64,000 nt of DNA from NCBI GenBank assembly GCA_947561395.2, contig OX387190.1, forward strand, positions 17,044,858 to 17,108,857, in the 5' to 3' direction. A program made the position numbers and the translations under genes. A model generated the notes under the pieces. That model saw only the letters and a list, made by a program, of their open reading frames with translations. It did no database searches and was not told where the DNA came from. Shown here piece by piece: positions 54,576-64,000 of this stretch. The number at the start of each line of letters is the position of its first letter. The stretch's first letter is position 1. This stretch comes from Buxus sempervirens (Eukaryota > Streptophyta > Magnoliopsida > Buxales > Buxaceae).

Positions 54576-56894
54576 TGTGAAACCCCATTCCAATATCCCT
54601 AGCATACCCTAATCATTGAGCTTGATGTGTAGGTGAAGCTGGAGCAGCTCAAGCCTAAAACCAATTAAAGTGGCTAAGCTCTGGGCTTTCAGCAGCCTAT
54701 TGAGGTGAGCAACCTCTATTTGGCTAAATGAGATTCCATATAGCGAGACAATATGTTAAGTGTTGGTATTATGCAATGTAGGAGGAGTGGCAAAACTGTA
54801 AAAATTAGTGTCTTGTGGGAAGTCACTTAAGTGGAGAACCAAAGGGGAAATGCCATTCACGACCAAACCCTCACTCTTCTCCCATTATCTTCACTTTCTT
54901 CTCCCATTCTCATTCTCTTCATCCCCTTCTCATCATCTTCCCCATTTTCGTCCCCCATCCTTTTCCAACCCATTGGAGGAGTATATTTGCAAGAAAAGCA
55001 AGAGAGGAAACCAAAGGAACCATTTTTCGTTTGGGAAGAAAGCTTGGAGATTCATGGAGGAAGTCAAACCAAGGAACTCAAGTGCTGTTCGTGGGTTGAT
55101 TTAGGAGCTAGGAAGATTGCTCAAGTGTTTGCAAGAGGTAAGCAACACCACCCTTCCCCATGTTTTCAATTTTTGGCCAATATCGCATGTTTAGATGAAT
55201 GTTAGGGTTGAGATGTGAAAACGAGTTCTAGGGCCAATAGGAGAGTTTTCTTTGAGGGGTTTTTCTGGTAATAGATTTCTACACATGCTAGGAGTGATTT
55301 CGAGCCCAAAAAACACCTAGAAGAAGTCAGATTTGAGGAAAATCAAAATCCCCAAAAGTTCGGATTTTGCGAATTGTCAAAAAGCCCAGCCGCCCGAGTA
55401 GTCGCTCGAGCTGGCATCGGGCGGTAGTTTTAGGTAGCTTCAAATAGAGTTTTAAGGCATGACTGCTCGAGCGACTCTCGAGTGACTGTTCTAGTGAGTG
55501 TTTTAACAGAAGAACCCGAGAGCAAATATTTGGCCGCTCGAAGCAGGCTCGAGCGACCCATCGAGCGCCCTTACTAGAATTTCCAAAATTTGTACTTTTA
55601 ACCTAGATTGAACTACCCTTTGTTTTTGTTCAAATCCAAACCATGTATAAGTGAGAGTTAGGTGTCTAGGAGGTGTTACAACAAGAAGTAACTCAAAATT
55701 CCAAATAACAAGGAATTTGGGTTACGTTTTGCCGAAGAAGGCCTTAGACACAGTTTCTATCCCAGATTACTATAGAAATAGGATAACTTGATTCCACCAC
55801 CTCAAACACTTTCCAAATGACCATTAGAAGTATAAAACAAAAGCCAAAATCAAGATATACAAGTACCAAAAGAGTCGGGGCATAGGTTGCCTAAATTGAC
55901 TCATTAAGGGTAGAGAATTCCTAAAAACCAAACCTTACCATTGATTATCAATGTGAGTGCACCACCCATGACTAGATGGGCTTCAACCTAGTATTATACA
56001 CATAATATGAAGGGCATTGGACCCGTATTACACTTAACATGAGTTGCCCGATAATGAGGGCGTAGGCCCGTATTACATTTGCACCACATCAAGGGCATTG
56101 GCCCGTCACTTGTGACATGAGATGAAAAGAGCAGTGGCCCATAATTATTGATTATAAATGAAAGGGTAGTGGCCCATCGTATTGATATTGAAAAGAGGGC
56201 AGTGGCCCCAATGACATTGAGTACCATTGAACAGAGGGCAATGGCCCAAGATTGACTCGGGTAAGGCCATGGGCTACCCTTGAGCATTTTCCATGCAAGT
56301 GGCATGAGGTATTGATCATGAGTAATTGACCAGTAAGTCTTGGTGGGTTGTTGAGCAGTTCATCTCAGTTGGGGTAGTGGACCCTTGTTCCTCCCAACTT
56401 GGAGATAGAGAACTAGCATCCTCCACTCAAGCTTGGACATTGATGTATTATTATTCCATACTTGGTTGTTACAATTGTTGTGTAATTGATGAATGAACAC
56501 ACCCGCATAATGAATCCTTAAGGTATGGATCCATAGACTTAACTAGGATTGTTTGTGTATATGTCATGGCCAGTTGTTCTTGTACTGTTTCTGCTCTCTA
56601 TTGTGATATCATCCCGGCACCAACATCATCGGTGGCCAATGCCCACTTGCTATGGGGAATCGGCAGTGGATGCCTGTACGTCAAGGGGAATCGGCATATG
56701 GATGCCTACGTCAAGGGGAATCAGCGTAGATGCCTAGCCACCACATGGAATCGGTGACGCTAGATGGGGCCATGTGTATATATGTAAACATCCTAGATAA
56801 CAAGTGATACATTGAATACATGATTGCTATTAAATGGATTATCTGTACACTGAGGCACATGCATGCACTGTTGTATGTTACATGAGATGCCGTG
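54576..56894 (+). mobile_element. Tekay-type LTR (G), third layer
   Basis: Starts TGTGAAACCCCATTCC after TGAAA. It has a strong donor-like AGAG|GTAAGC (GT at 55138), a GC island (55380-55570) with CCGCCCGA/TCGGGCGG enclosing GCTCGAGC, and arrays of GGGCAGTGGCCC-type units (56010-56290) and CAAGGGGAATCGGC-type units (56660-56760). It is cut at 56894 by the next LTR. Overlapping open frames at 54808-55205 have no recognisable domain. Confidence 0.75.
56010..56760 (+). repeat. Short repeat arrays in LTR G
   Basis: Units of roughly 40-50 bases around AGGGCAGTGGCCC or AAGGGCATTGG (56010-56290), a GGGGTAGTGGACC unit near 56370 like the array of LTR F, and CAAGGGGAATCGGCATGGAT-like units near 56660-56760. 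It occupies the same relative place as arrays in the other Tekay-type LTRs. Confidence 0.75.
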
Positions 56895-57794
56895 TGTAAC
56901 GCCCCGAACCCGGGTCAATGCAAAACCAACATCTGACCCGAACCCGGTTCCCTACTGTAACAACCCAAATTCAGTTCATCAACCAAATCCAAGATGTTAC
57001 TGGCCCATATCAAATAAACATCAAGAATATACCAGACTAAAGAAATAAATGATACATTCATTACTTGACTATCAAAGTGAGGAGCATGTGTGTGCGGAAG
57101 TATAGTCTAATATCCTCAAGAAACTGAGATATAATTAACCATCAAAAATCAATATTAAAATCTGATAAAATAAAAGGATCACTACTCTCTCATCTCTCTA
57201 ATACATCAAATAAACATATGAATAATAATCTGATCAAAATAACTAAATCCATATCAATCCACAACCTCAGACAAAATCCGGATAATAGTACTCGTCCGGC
57301 GAATAATCAGCTAGCTCTCCCTGGAAATCACTACTATGATCCCCCTCTCGCGTATCAGCTGAAAAATGAGATAAAGGTAGGGTAAGATACGAATATCCCA
57401 GTAGGTAACACATGCATGTTTAAACAGTTCAAATACATAACAATAACAATTCATGCACGACTAAGCAATCTCGACTAAGCAGGCTCGTATAACCATTCGT
57501 ATCGATCGTGGAATACAAAACAGTATATAAAACAGTTCTCAATATAAATTTCAGCAGGTTCTATGATAGGAATCCAATATCATAAATCAATAGCATAATC
57601 CATACATTACTAGGATGCACTAACCAGTCACATCCAACCAATATACCAATTACATGCCTCCAGCATGTATGCAACAGTAACAACATGATCTTGTGATTTT
57701 AGTGTCATTGTAGGACTCACAAAGATAGATAAACCTTTTAAGATGACTCTCAACCAAACGCTATACCACCGTGCAGCTTAGGAGCAGTGCTACT
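56895..57794 (-). mobile_element. Tekay-type LTR (H3), fourth layer
   Basis: TGTAACGCCCCGAACCCGGG onward matches 7819-8730 of the solo LTR in element A almost base for base in order, including CCCCCTCTCGCGTATCAGCT and the acceptor-like site. It is cut within TTAGGAGCAGTGCTACT, while the solo LTR continues through the matching site, so this is a clean insertion by element J. Candidate TSD on this side is CTACT (57790-57794). Confidence 0.9.
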
Positions 57795-60122
57795 TGTGCC
57801 CACGTGGAGGCGCACCATGCCGATGCCCCGGTTTTCCGTGGGTTTTTTGTTGTTTTTGGGGAGTCGCCACTGTTCATTGTTTAGGGTGTGAACAGTCATC
57901 CAAATTTTCATTTAAATTTGGTCTACCCAGAGACTTTGGATAAGCAGTTCGGTTCTAACCCAGGGAAGTCCGTAGACACCCTGAGTTATCCTGCTAGATA
58001 GTGGGTTCCCATGAGTCAGAATTTAGGCGATTTGACTCAATTAGTTTGTATGCATGTTTCCTTAAGATTGGGCTGGCTTAGGTGCTTACTTGATGATGGG
58101 GCTTATTGGAAAGCCCCCATTAAGTTCTAATTTGATTCGGGTCCATCAAAAGACCCAATTTTCTTCCAGGGGTAAAATGGTCATTTTCATATGCTATTCC
58201 TCAGAAAACCATCAATCCACAGTATAGAGCACATAAAGTAAGAAACATAATATTGGAAAGCCCCCATTAAATTCTAATTTGATTCGGACCCATCAAAAGA
58301 CCCAATTTTCTTCCAGGGGTAAAATGGTAATTTTACAGGTGCATTTCTCAGAAATTACTGATTTGAGCTACGGAGCACTCAATGTTAGTAAATATGTAAA
58401 AAAAAATGCATTCACAAAGCATTAAAAATGAGGAGATGGGATGAAAAATAGAGACAAGGGGGATTTTGAAATGAAACTTTAAAAAGAAAAGAAAGTAAAA
58501 TTCATTTATGCATTAGACTTTTGAAAATATCTAAAACATCATAAATCTTTTCTAATTTACAAAAAAAAAAAACCCCAAGCTTCAACGAGCCATGTTTTTT
58601 GAGCACATGTTGGTCGGTTTGTCATAGATGGATAAAAATTTCCTAAAAAATATGGAAATTAATCCCCATGAGATTTTAATGACCATGCCATGCAAACAAT
58701 GTCATTTTGTTGGAGATGAAGGGATCAACAAACAGCCAAAAGTGGCTATTCATCAACCTTCATGGAATTCAAATGCACATGCATTTGTTGGAGAGTAGAA
58801 CAACAATAAAAAATATGATAAAAATCAACACGGAAAGCTGGACTCTCTTACATATTAAAAAAAATGAAGGGACCAACAAACAGCCAAAAGTGGCTGTTCG
58901 TCACCCTTCATGGAATTGGGTTCGGCTGTTCCAGCCGTACCCAATTCCATCAAGCTACTTTTTCCTTTTGTGTTTCCTTTTATTATCATGTTTCATTTTT
59001 TTTAAACTAAAAAGAACGCAAATAACGCTGACAGAATTTTACAAACTCAGTGTAGGAAAAATAGGTATTCCAAATGCAACCATTACAAACAAACAAAGTG
59101 CAGTGAACGCAATGCTCTGTATCTAATGATCACAAGCAAACATAGTACACAATAGTCTCGGTTGAGTCATTCTAACCGAAGCACTCCACTCACAGTCTAA
59201 TCTTATGTTGCAAAATCATCTGTTGGTTTTGATTCTTCTGTCTTTGGATTGAAATCACAATTTTTGCAGAACATGAACATCAAAGGTTTACTTCATTTAA
59301 ATCAATGGCAAACACAGCAAAGGCAAAATAAACAAACCTGTTGGAGAGTAGCTTCAACTTGGTTTTTAGAATTATTGGAATGTGCACAGCAGTAGAAGGA
59401 GATCTGTCCCTACAGCAGATTGCTAAGAGACTTTTTCTGTTAGTCAGATTTCAACTCCCTTCTTGTAGAATTCTTTCCCTTTTTTCTGATTCCCACCACT
59501 CTCTTCTTTCTATTTTTTCTTCTTTTTTTTTTTTATCCCTCTGTTGATCCCCTGTAAAATCTGTCCCCCTTCTCCTTTAACAGAGAAGGGAGAAGGAGAT
59601 GGGAGAGGGGAGGCAGGCCCACATGAGCCCACGTGGGTCACCTCCCCTCCCTCCAATCACCATTAGATAAGGAGGGGCAAACCGCCCCTTCCTTATCTAA
59701 TTTTATTTTTATTTTGTTTTCTTTTTTTTATTTAATTTGTACCCTCAATTACTTTGTTTTGGTTGGATACTCATTATCTAAAATTTTCTTTTCTTTTATT
59801 TATTTTTTTTATTTTTATTTTTACATATTGCTGCCCAATGAAAAACTTGTGACATACAGGTTTGCCACATGGCAAACCAAATCTTATAAATTTACAAAAA
59901 TACCCTTCAAACTGTTTTGGCCATAACTTCATTGTTCGAACTCCGATTCACGCAAATTTAGTTGCGTTGGAATCGTATCGAAGTGTACTTTTCAATGGTG
60001 CAAGGGTTACTGGCCAAATCAGCTTCTAACAAAATGACAAATTTTTAGCTCTTTGTTTCAACTTGCTTAGGGTTTTGCTGTGTTTAGCACTTTTTGGTTT
60101 GAACAAAATTTTGGTGCTTACA
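57795..60122 (-). repeat. 3' LTR of element J (2328 bp)
   Basis: Starts TGTGCCCACGTGGAGG and ends TTTGGTGCTTACA (plus-strand view). Shares GGAGTCGCCACTG, GGGAAGTCCGTAGACACC and the outer start with the other Tat LTRs. Contains three hairpins at 58718-58948. Confidence 0.88.
58718..58948 (-). repeat. Duplicated hairpin and a long near-perfect hairpin in the LTR of J
   Basis: Copies at 58718-58761 and 58866-58909 share CAACAAACAGCCAAAAGTGG. In the second, outer GAAGGG/CCCTTC and inner AACAGCC/GGCTGTT pair perfectly; the first has one mismatch in each. Immediately after the second copy lies a 17-bp stem with a 3-nt loop (58912-58948), 16 of 17 paired, arms starting GGAATTGGGT and ending ACCCAATTCC. 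Confidence 0.92.
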
Positions 60123-60140
60123 GCTGGCCCCCATTGTCGG
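60123..60140 (-). other. Polypurine tract of element J
   Basis: On the minus strand CGACAATGGGGGCCAGC stands directly before TGTAAGCACC, the LTR start. This settles the orientation of J and shows that 57795-60122 is its 3' LTR. Confidence 0.85.
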
Positions 60141-62272
60141 AGTCACTCGTTGATGAATGACAAAGGTAAAAAAAGGAGCCCAAATTTTGCATTCCTCATG
60201 TCCATCTAAGAACTTTGAGTTGATTTCTTGTTTGTGGGATAAAGCACATAGCGCGAGCTTGTTACGTGCGTGGTACTTTTCCCGATTCTGGTTTTTGGAA
60301 ATAGGTGATGCTTTGCACCTTTTCCAGGTTTCAAAAAGAAGTGACACTTTGCACATCTTTCAGGTTTTTGGGTGCCCGTGCATTGCTTTAATGTCGGTAC
60401 ACTGGTTTTCAGTTTTCAAGTTGATTCAATTTCCCAAATTTCAATGAGGTTGCAATTCTTGGTTCTTTCTTACTTTTTGTCAGATTTGGATTTTTCAAGT
60501 GTTTCCAGGGGTGTGACTACCCTAATGGTCTTCCTAAGCTCTTTTTGAATTTTGAATTTTTTTTGTTTTTATTATTTTATTATTATTATTTTATATTTTT
60601 TTGTTTTTGTTTTGTTTTTTTTCGTTTTTGTTTTCGTTTTTCTTTTTTCTTTTGTTTGTTTTTTTTTTGTTTGTTTTTTTTAAGGTTTTGAAGAACTACT
60701 ACTGTTCTGCACATCAAGGAGCTCGTACACCTAACCTACTCTATTTATAGAAGTGGTAAATAAAATATTACAACATGAGGGCGGGTTTCACCCACAATTT
60801 ATTTTTCTGTTTCTTCAAGCATTGAGATCTTCTTTTGTTTTCCTTCTTCTTTAGGTCTTCTTTCTCGGGATGATTCCTTTCCTGCTTCGGGTGATACTTC
60901 TTTCTGTTCTAAGATGACTTTGCTAGTGAATTTTTTGGAAGAGCCCTTTGTCGATCTTCTTCATGCCATCTTTTCTCTTATTGGCCGTTGCTTCGGCACT
61001 GCTTTACGTCCTTCTCACCTTAGGCTTCATTCCCTAGGCGATGGATCTCCACTGGGATTTGATGGGAGATGTCCCTCTTTCCTTGGGAGGGTTCCTACCT
61101 TCTTTTCACCGATTCATTTGGGTCGAGCCATGAGTACTTCTGGAGTGAGAGGCACTTCGTCTTTTGGAAGAGACCGTGCTGGGGATTTGTTGATAGGAGT
61201 CTTCTTTTCCACTTTCTCCTTCTCTTGCTTGATTGTTCCTAAATAAGAGAGCAGCTTTCAGTTGTGACCCGTTGGGGAGTATCATTAAAAAATCTTTTTG
61301 ATTTCATTTCCTGATCATTGCCCGCTACAGAGATAGGGGCCTTTTATCTAGGTCATGAGCCTTGTATTCTCAGATTAGCAGCACAAATTGAAATTATTTC
61401 AAAAACGGTTAAGCCGAGATAAGTAGAAGAAAAGCAGATGTGTTAGTGTATGCAAGTGTTTGCAATTCCGAGAGGATTGGTCCCAGGATCAAACGGGACT
61501 AAGTGTGCTTGGTGTTTTCAGTAACATTGTCATCACAGGCCGGTGGTGCTTTGACTTAGACGCAGTCTGCCGATTTGAGCCCTTTCCCCTTCACTTTGTT
61601 CATCCCTGGTATCTCTCAGATTTTCTTGATTCACTGTTTTGTTTTGCTTTCGACTCATTCGGTTTTTTTTTTTACCACGACTGGTCATTTTTGCATGCAG
61701 CGCCCTTTTTCGAGTTTTCACTGTGTCCGACCTTTCTAGAAGCCATGGATCCTGTCATCACCAACCAATGCAAACTGGATTTTTGCCAAGATCATCCTTC
61801 TTGGGATCCGAGAGGTCTTAAAGATAGGACGAAATGTAGGCTAGGTCCCAGGTTATCAAAAAAAGGACAAGTGGCTCAAAAGGCTTGATTTGTTGAGTTC
61901 ATTCATTTTTCTTCTTCTTTCTTTTTTTCTTTTTTTTGTTTTGTTTTGTTTATTGTACAATGTTTCTACCTCTTATTGATTTTGGGGCTTACAACCTGAT
62001 TTTTCATTTTTCTTTGTTTTTTCATTGGATTCTCGTTATCCAAAATTTTCCTCTCTTTTTTTTTTTTCTTCTTCTTCTTCTTCTTCTTTTTTATTGGGTT
62101 TTATTCTCTAGGAATGCCCAATTTGTTGTGTAGAACACATGTATTGGGTTGAAAGAATTTATTAAGGCTCAAAGGTGTCTAACTAAAGTTAAAGACTTCA
62201 AGGTGCTCGAAGGGATTTACAATTTAAGGGAAAGTCAAAATGGCCTCTCTTCATTTCTCAATCAGGATGATC
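60141..62272. other. Region between pol and 3' LTR of element J
   Basis: T-rich on the plus strand (A-rich in element sense), especially 60540-60690. A 30-base duplication GATGCTTTGCACCTTTTCCAGG / GACACTTTGCACATCTTTCAGG lies at 60306-60366. Plus-strand open frames of 60157-60447, 60914-61246 (110 codons) and 61460-61888 (142 codons) run antisense to pol. Some Tat-lineage elements are known to carry an antisense ORF at this place, but I see no family motif here. Confidence 0.5.
61460..61888 (+). other. Candidate antisense ORF of element J, unknown product
   Basis: 142 codons from ATG at 61460, rich in F, L, W and C, with FEPFPLHFVHPWYLSDFLDS and a basic end. It is antisense to pol and lies between pol and the 3' LTR. 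No domain recognised, and composition may simply reflect T-rich DNA. A second frame at 60914-61246 ends GVFFSTFSFSCLIVPK. Confidence 0.3.
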
Positions 62273-63222
62273 CTAAGTGTAGTATAATTTGACAGCATCT
62301 GCATTTATTGGCTCAGGGAAAATGGCTCCGTCCATCTCTTGTAGGATTAGTGCTCCTCTGGATAGAACCTTGCGAACTACGAATGGTCCTTTGTAGTTTG
62401 GCTTGAATTTTCCTCTGTTGTCTTCTTGGTGAGGAAAGATTCTTTTCAACACAAGGTCTCCCACCTTGAAGTGTCGTGGCTTTACTTTCTTATTGTAGGC
62501 CCGTGCCACTCTCTGTTGATAGAGCTGACCATGACACAATGCTTTGATTCTTTTCTCATCCAATAACTGAAGCTGGTCAAATCTGGACTGCTCCCATTCA
62601 ACGTCGTCAATCTCGGCTTCCTTGAGGATTTGGAGTGAAGGGATCTGTATTTCCACAGGAAGAACTACTTCCATTCCATATACCAGAGAGAAAGGACTTG
62701 CCCAGTTGAAGTTCTAATTGATGTCCGGTACGCGTGCAATGCGTAGGGTAACTTCTTGTGCCAGTCTCTGTAAGTAATTGCCATTTTCTCCAGTATTTTC
62801 TTCAAATTCTTGTTGGCGGCCTCTACTGTGCCATTCATCTTAGGCTGATATGCTGTGGAGTTCAGATGTCTGATCTTTAGGTCTTCACACATCTTGTCCA
62901 TGTCTTTATTGTTCAGATTCATCGCATTGTCTGTGATGATAGCTTCAGGCACACCGTAGCGGCACACGATGTTGTTCTTGATGAACCTCAAGACATGAGA
63001 CTTCTTCACCTCTCTAAAGGACATGGCTTCTACCCATTTGGTGAAATAGTCAATCGCAACCAAGATGAATCGATGCCCATTTGAGGCCTTCGGATGAATC
63101 TGGCCTATCATGTCAATTCCCCATATAGCAAATGGCCATGGTGAAGCCATGGAATGCAATGTGTTTGGTGGTGCATAGATGTTGTCTGCATAGATCTGAC
63201 ACAGATGGCACTTTCAGACATG
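62273..63222 (-). pseudogene. pol: Integrase of element J, frameshifted
   Basis: Catalyses insertion of element DNA into chromosomes. On the minus strand, the zinc-binding end is broken by two stops just after METDC; then follow HSMASPWPFAIWGIDMIG (first catalytic Asp), RFILVAIDYFTKWVEA, PEAIITDNAMN (second Asp) and NGTVEAANKNLKKIL (catalytic Glu), so the D,D,E set is visible. The frame shifts near 62690, where GQVLSLWYMEWK ends one frame and MEVVLPVEIQIPSLQIL opens the next. The C-terminal part has RHFKVGDLVLKRIFP, NYKGPFVVRKVLSRGALIL and NADAVKLYYT, typical of Tat-lineage integrase, with no chromodomain; the frame ends at 62273. Confidence 0.93.
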
Positions 63223-64000
63223 GGTTTAACAATCTGTCTCCATTGTCTTCGAGTAATAACCCATCCTCAGGATTTTTCTCGCGAGCATGTGGCCATTCAT
63301 GTGTGCGTCGCACAAACCTCCGTGTACCTCATTGATCAAGTTCTGAGCTTCATCCTCCCTAACACATAGTAGCAGTGAATCGTTGAATGACTTCCTGTAG
63401 ACTCTATCACCACTGAGAAAGTACTGCCCTACAAGGCTCTGTATAGTTCGTCTCTCTGCAGCCGTGGCACCATCTGGCAAAGTTTTATCTCTCAGGTATC
63501 TCTCAATGTCTGCATACCATGGTTCATCCTCAGGCCTGTTCTCTTTAATACTAAAACAATACACTGGTAGGCGTCGCACTTCTATCTCTAGAGGCTGCAC
63601 TAGGGACTTGTCCGTTATGCTCATCATGGAAGCAAGTGTTGCCAAGGCATCAGCGAACTGATTTTTGATTCGTGGCATATAGTTGAATGTCACGCTCTCA
63701 ATCTGCTCTTCCAGTTCTTTGATTAGTTCTTGGTATGGAACCAGTTTCGAGTCTCTCATCTTCCAATCTCCAATTATTTGATAGATAATGAGGCTTGAAT
63801 CTCCAAATAATTCCAACTCTCGTATATACATCTCGATCGCTGCTCGCAAGCCTAATAAACATGCTTCATATTCTACCATGTTATTAGTGCAATCAAACAA
63901 GAGTTTAGCCGCTATCGAGTGATGGACACCTTCTGGGGAGACTAGTACAGCTCCAATTCCTTTTCCACTAACATTGACTGCCCCATCAAAGAACTTTCTC
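63223..64000 (-). pseudogene. pol: RNase H and integrase N-terminus of element J, continues beyond window
   Basis: Degrades RNA in RNA-DNA hybrids during reverse transcription. The minus frame is open from the window edge: FFDGAVNVSGKGIGAVLVSP (first Asp), NNMVEYEACLLGLRAA (Glu), LELFGDSSLIIYQI (Asp) and KNQFADALATLASM (last Asp), the complete D-E-D-D set of the RNase H fold. A linker with EDEPWYADIERYL leads to the integrase zinc region (GGLCDAHMNGHMLARKIL). TAA at about 63223-63225 ends the frame, and a TGA follows four codons later; both are in frame with the integrase core downstream. Confidence 0.93.

Larger units (their letters stand above)
57795..64000 (-). mobile_element. Tat-type element J with pol, innermost layer, runs off the window
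   Basis: Minus-strand element: 3' LTR 57795-60122, polypurine tract, a 2.1-kb region with plus-strand frames, then integrase and RNase H reading leftward from the window edge. It is the only element here with recognisable late pol domains. Two stops and a frameshift mean this copy does not encode a whole polyprotein. Gag, protease, RT and the 5' LTR must lie beyond 64000. Confidence 0.9.

Noticed and set aside
54808..55205. Three overlapping ORFs in LTR G as a host exon
   Set aside because: They lie between the LTR start and a donor-like site, as leader sequence does in related LTRs, and have no domain.
63132..63661. Plus-strand ORFs opposite RNase H and integrase
   Set aside because: Shadows of the clearly recognisable minus-strand pol.

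Overview
The window is repeat-dense nuclear DNA of a seed plant, most likely a flowering plant. Ty3/gypsy LTR retrotransposons of the Tat/Ogre and Tekay/Del (chromovirus) lineages, LINE ORF1 remnants with the plant-type DUF4283 region, and AT-rich spacers fill nearly all of it. I see no intact host gene, tRNA, rRNA or CRISPR. The only stretch that looks neither like LTR nor like LINE is about 51.8-53.2 kb, which holds a tandemly duplicated short coding segment of unknown identity.

Layout. 1-13192: non-autonomous Tat-type element A (5' LTR cut by the window edge, PBS, hairpin minisatellite, gag with one stop, no pol, 3' LTR), carrying a solo Tekay-type LTR (7819-10179, minus strand, TSD TAGGG). 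A sits inside the gag of Tekay-type element B, whose broken gag, RT remnant and 3.5-kb 3' LTR run to 19032; B sits in a LINE ORF1 remnant. 19463-24795: an old Tekay-like LTR (F) containing a solo Tat-type LTR (21034-23905, TSD CCGGG). 24800-25508: LINE ORF1 N-terminal half. 25.5-26.5 kb: AT-rich DNA and an inverted LTR remnant. 26576-51800: Tat-type element C (TSD TAGGT), with two gag-like units, a hairpin array and no pol. C was invaded by a solo Tekay LTR D (34153-40744) that itself holds a Tat LTR (36734-40048, TSD CTGGT). C's 3' LTR was invaded by a complete element E (41720-49921, TSD CCACA) with long LTRs but no gag or pol. 51806-53180: low-copy-looking DNA. 53181-64000: five insertions, each inside the previous one, of which only the left ends are in the window. 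The innermost (J, minus strand) is a Tat-type element whose RNase H and integrase are recognisable but carry stops and a frameshift.

Main observation. In several of these otherwise different elements, the tandem repeats and GC-rich islands are made of short inverted repeats whose arms change together while the loop stays the same in sequence or length. Examples: a 9-nt loop array at 2691-3815; an 8-nt loop higher-order array at 33291-33855; a pair of hairpins with the same 18-nt loop but different stems at 10853-11221; CCGGC hairpins with 7-nt loops in Tat LTRs; and 5-nt loop units in the LTRs of E. Selection for RNA structure, or arm-to-arm template switching during reverse transcription, could both produce this. 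In addition, most LTR families here show a splice-donor-like site downstream of the TATA box, and the Tekay-type LTRs a matching acceptor near the LTR end, so much of the structured sequence may lie in a leader intron.

All boundaries were read by eye from TG...CA ends, target-site duplications (TSDs), primer-binding sites and polypurine tracts. Divergence, folding energies and family names finer than lineage were not computed.
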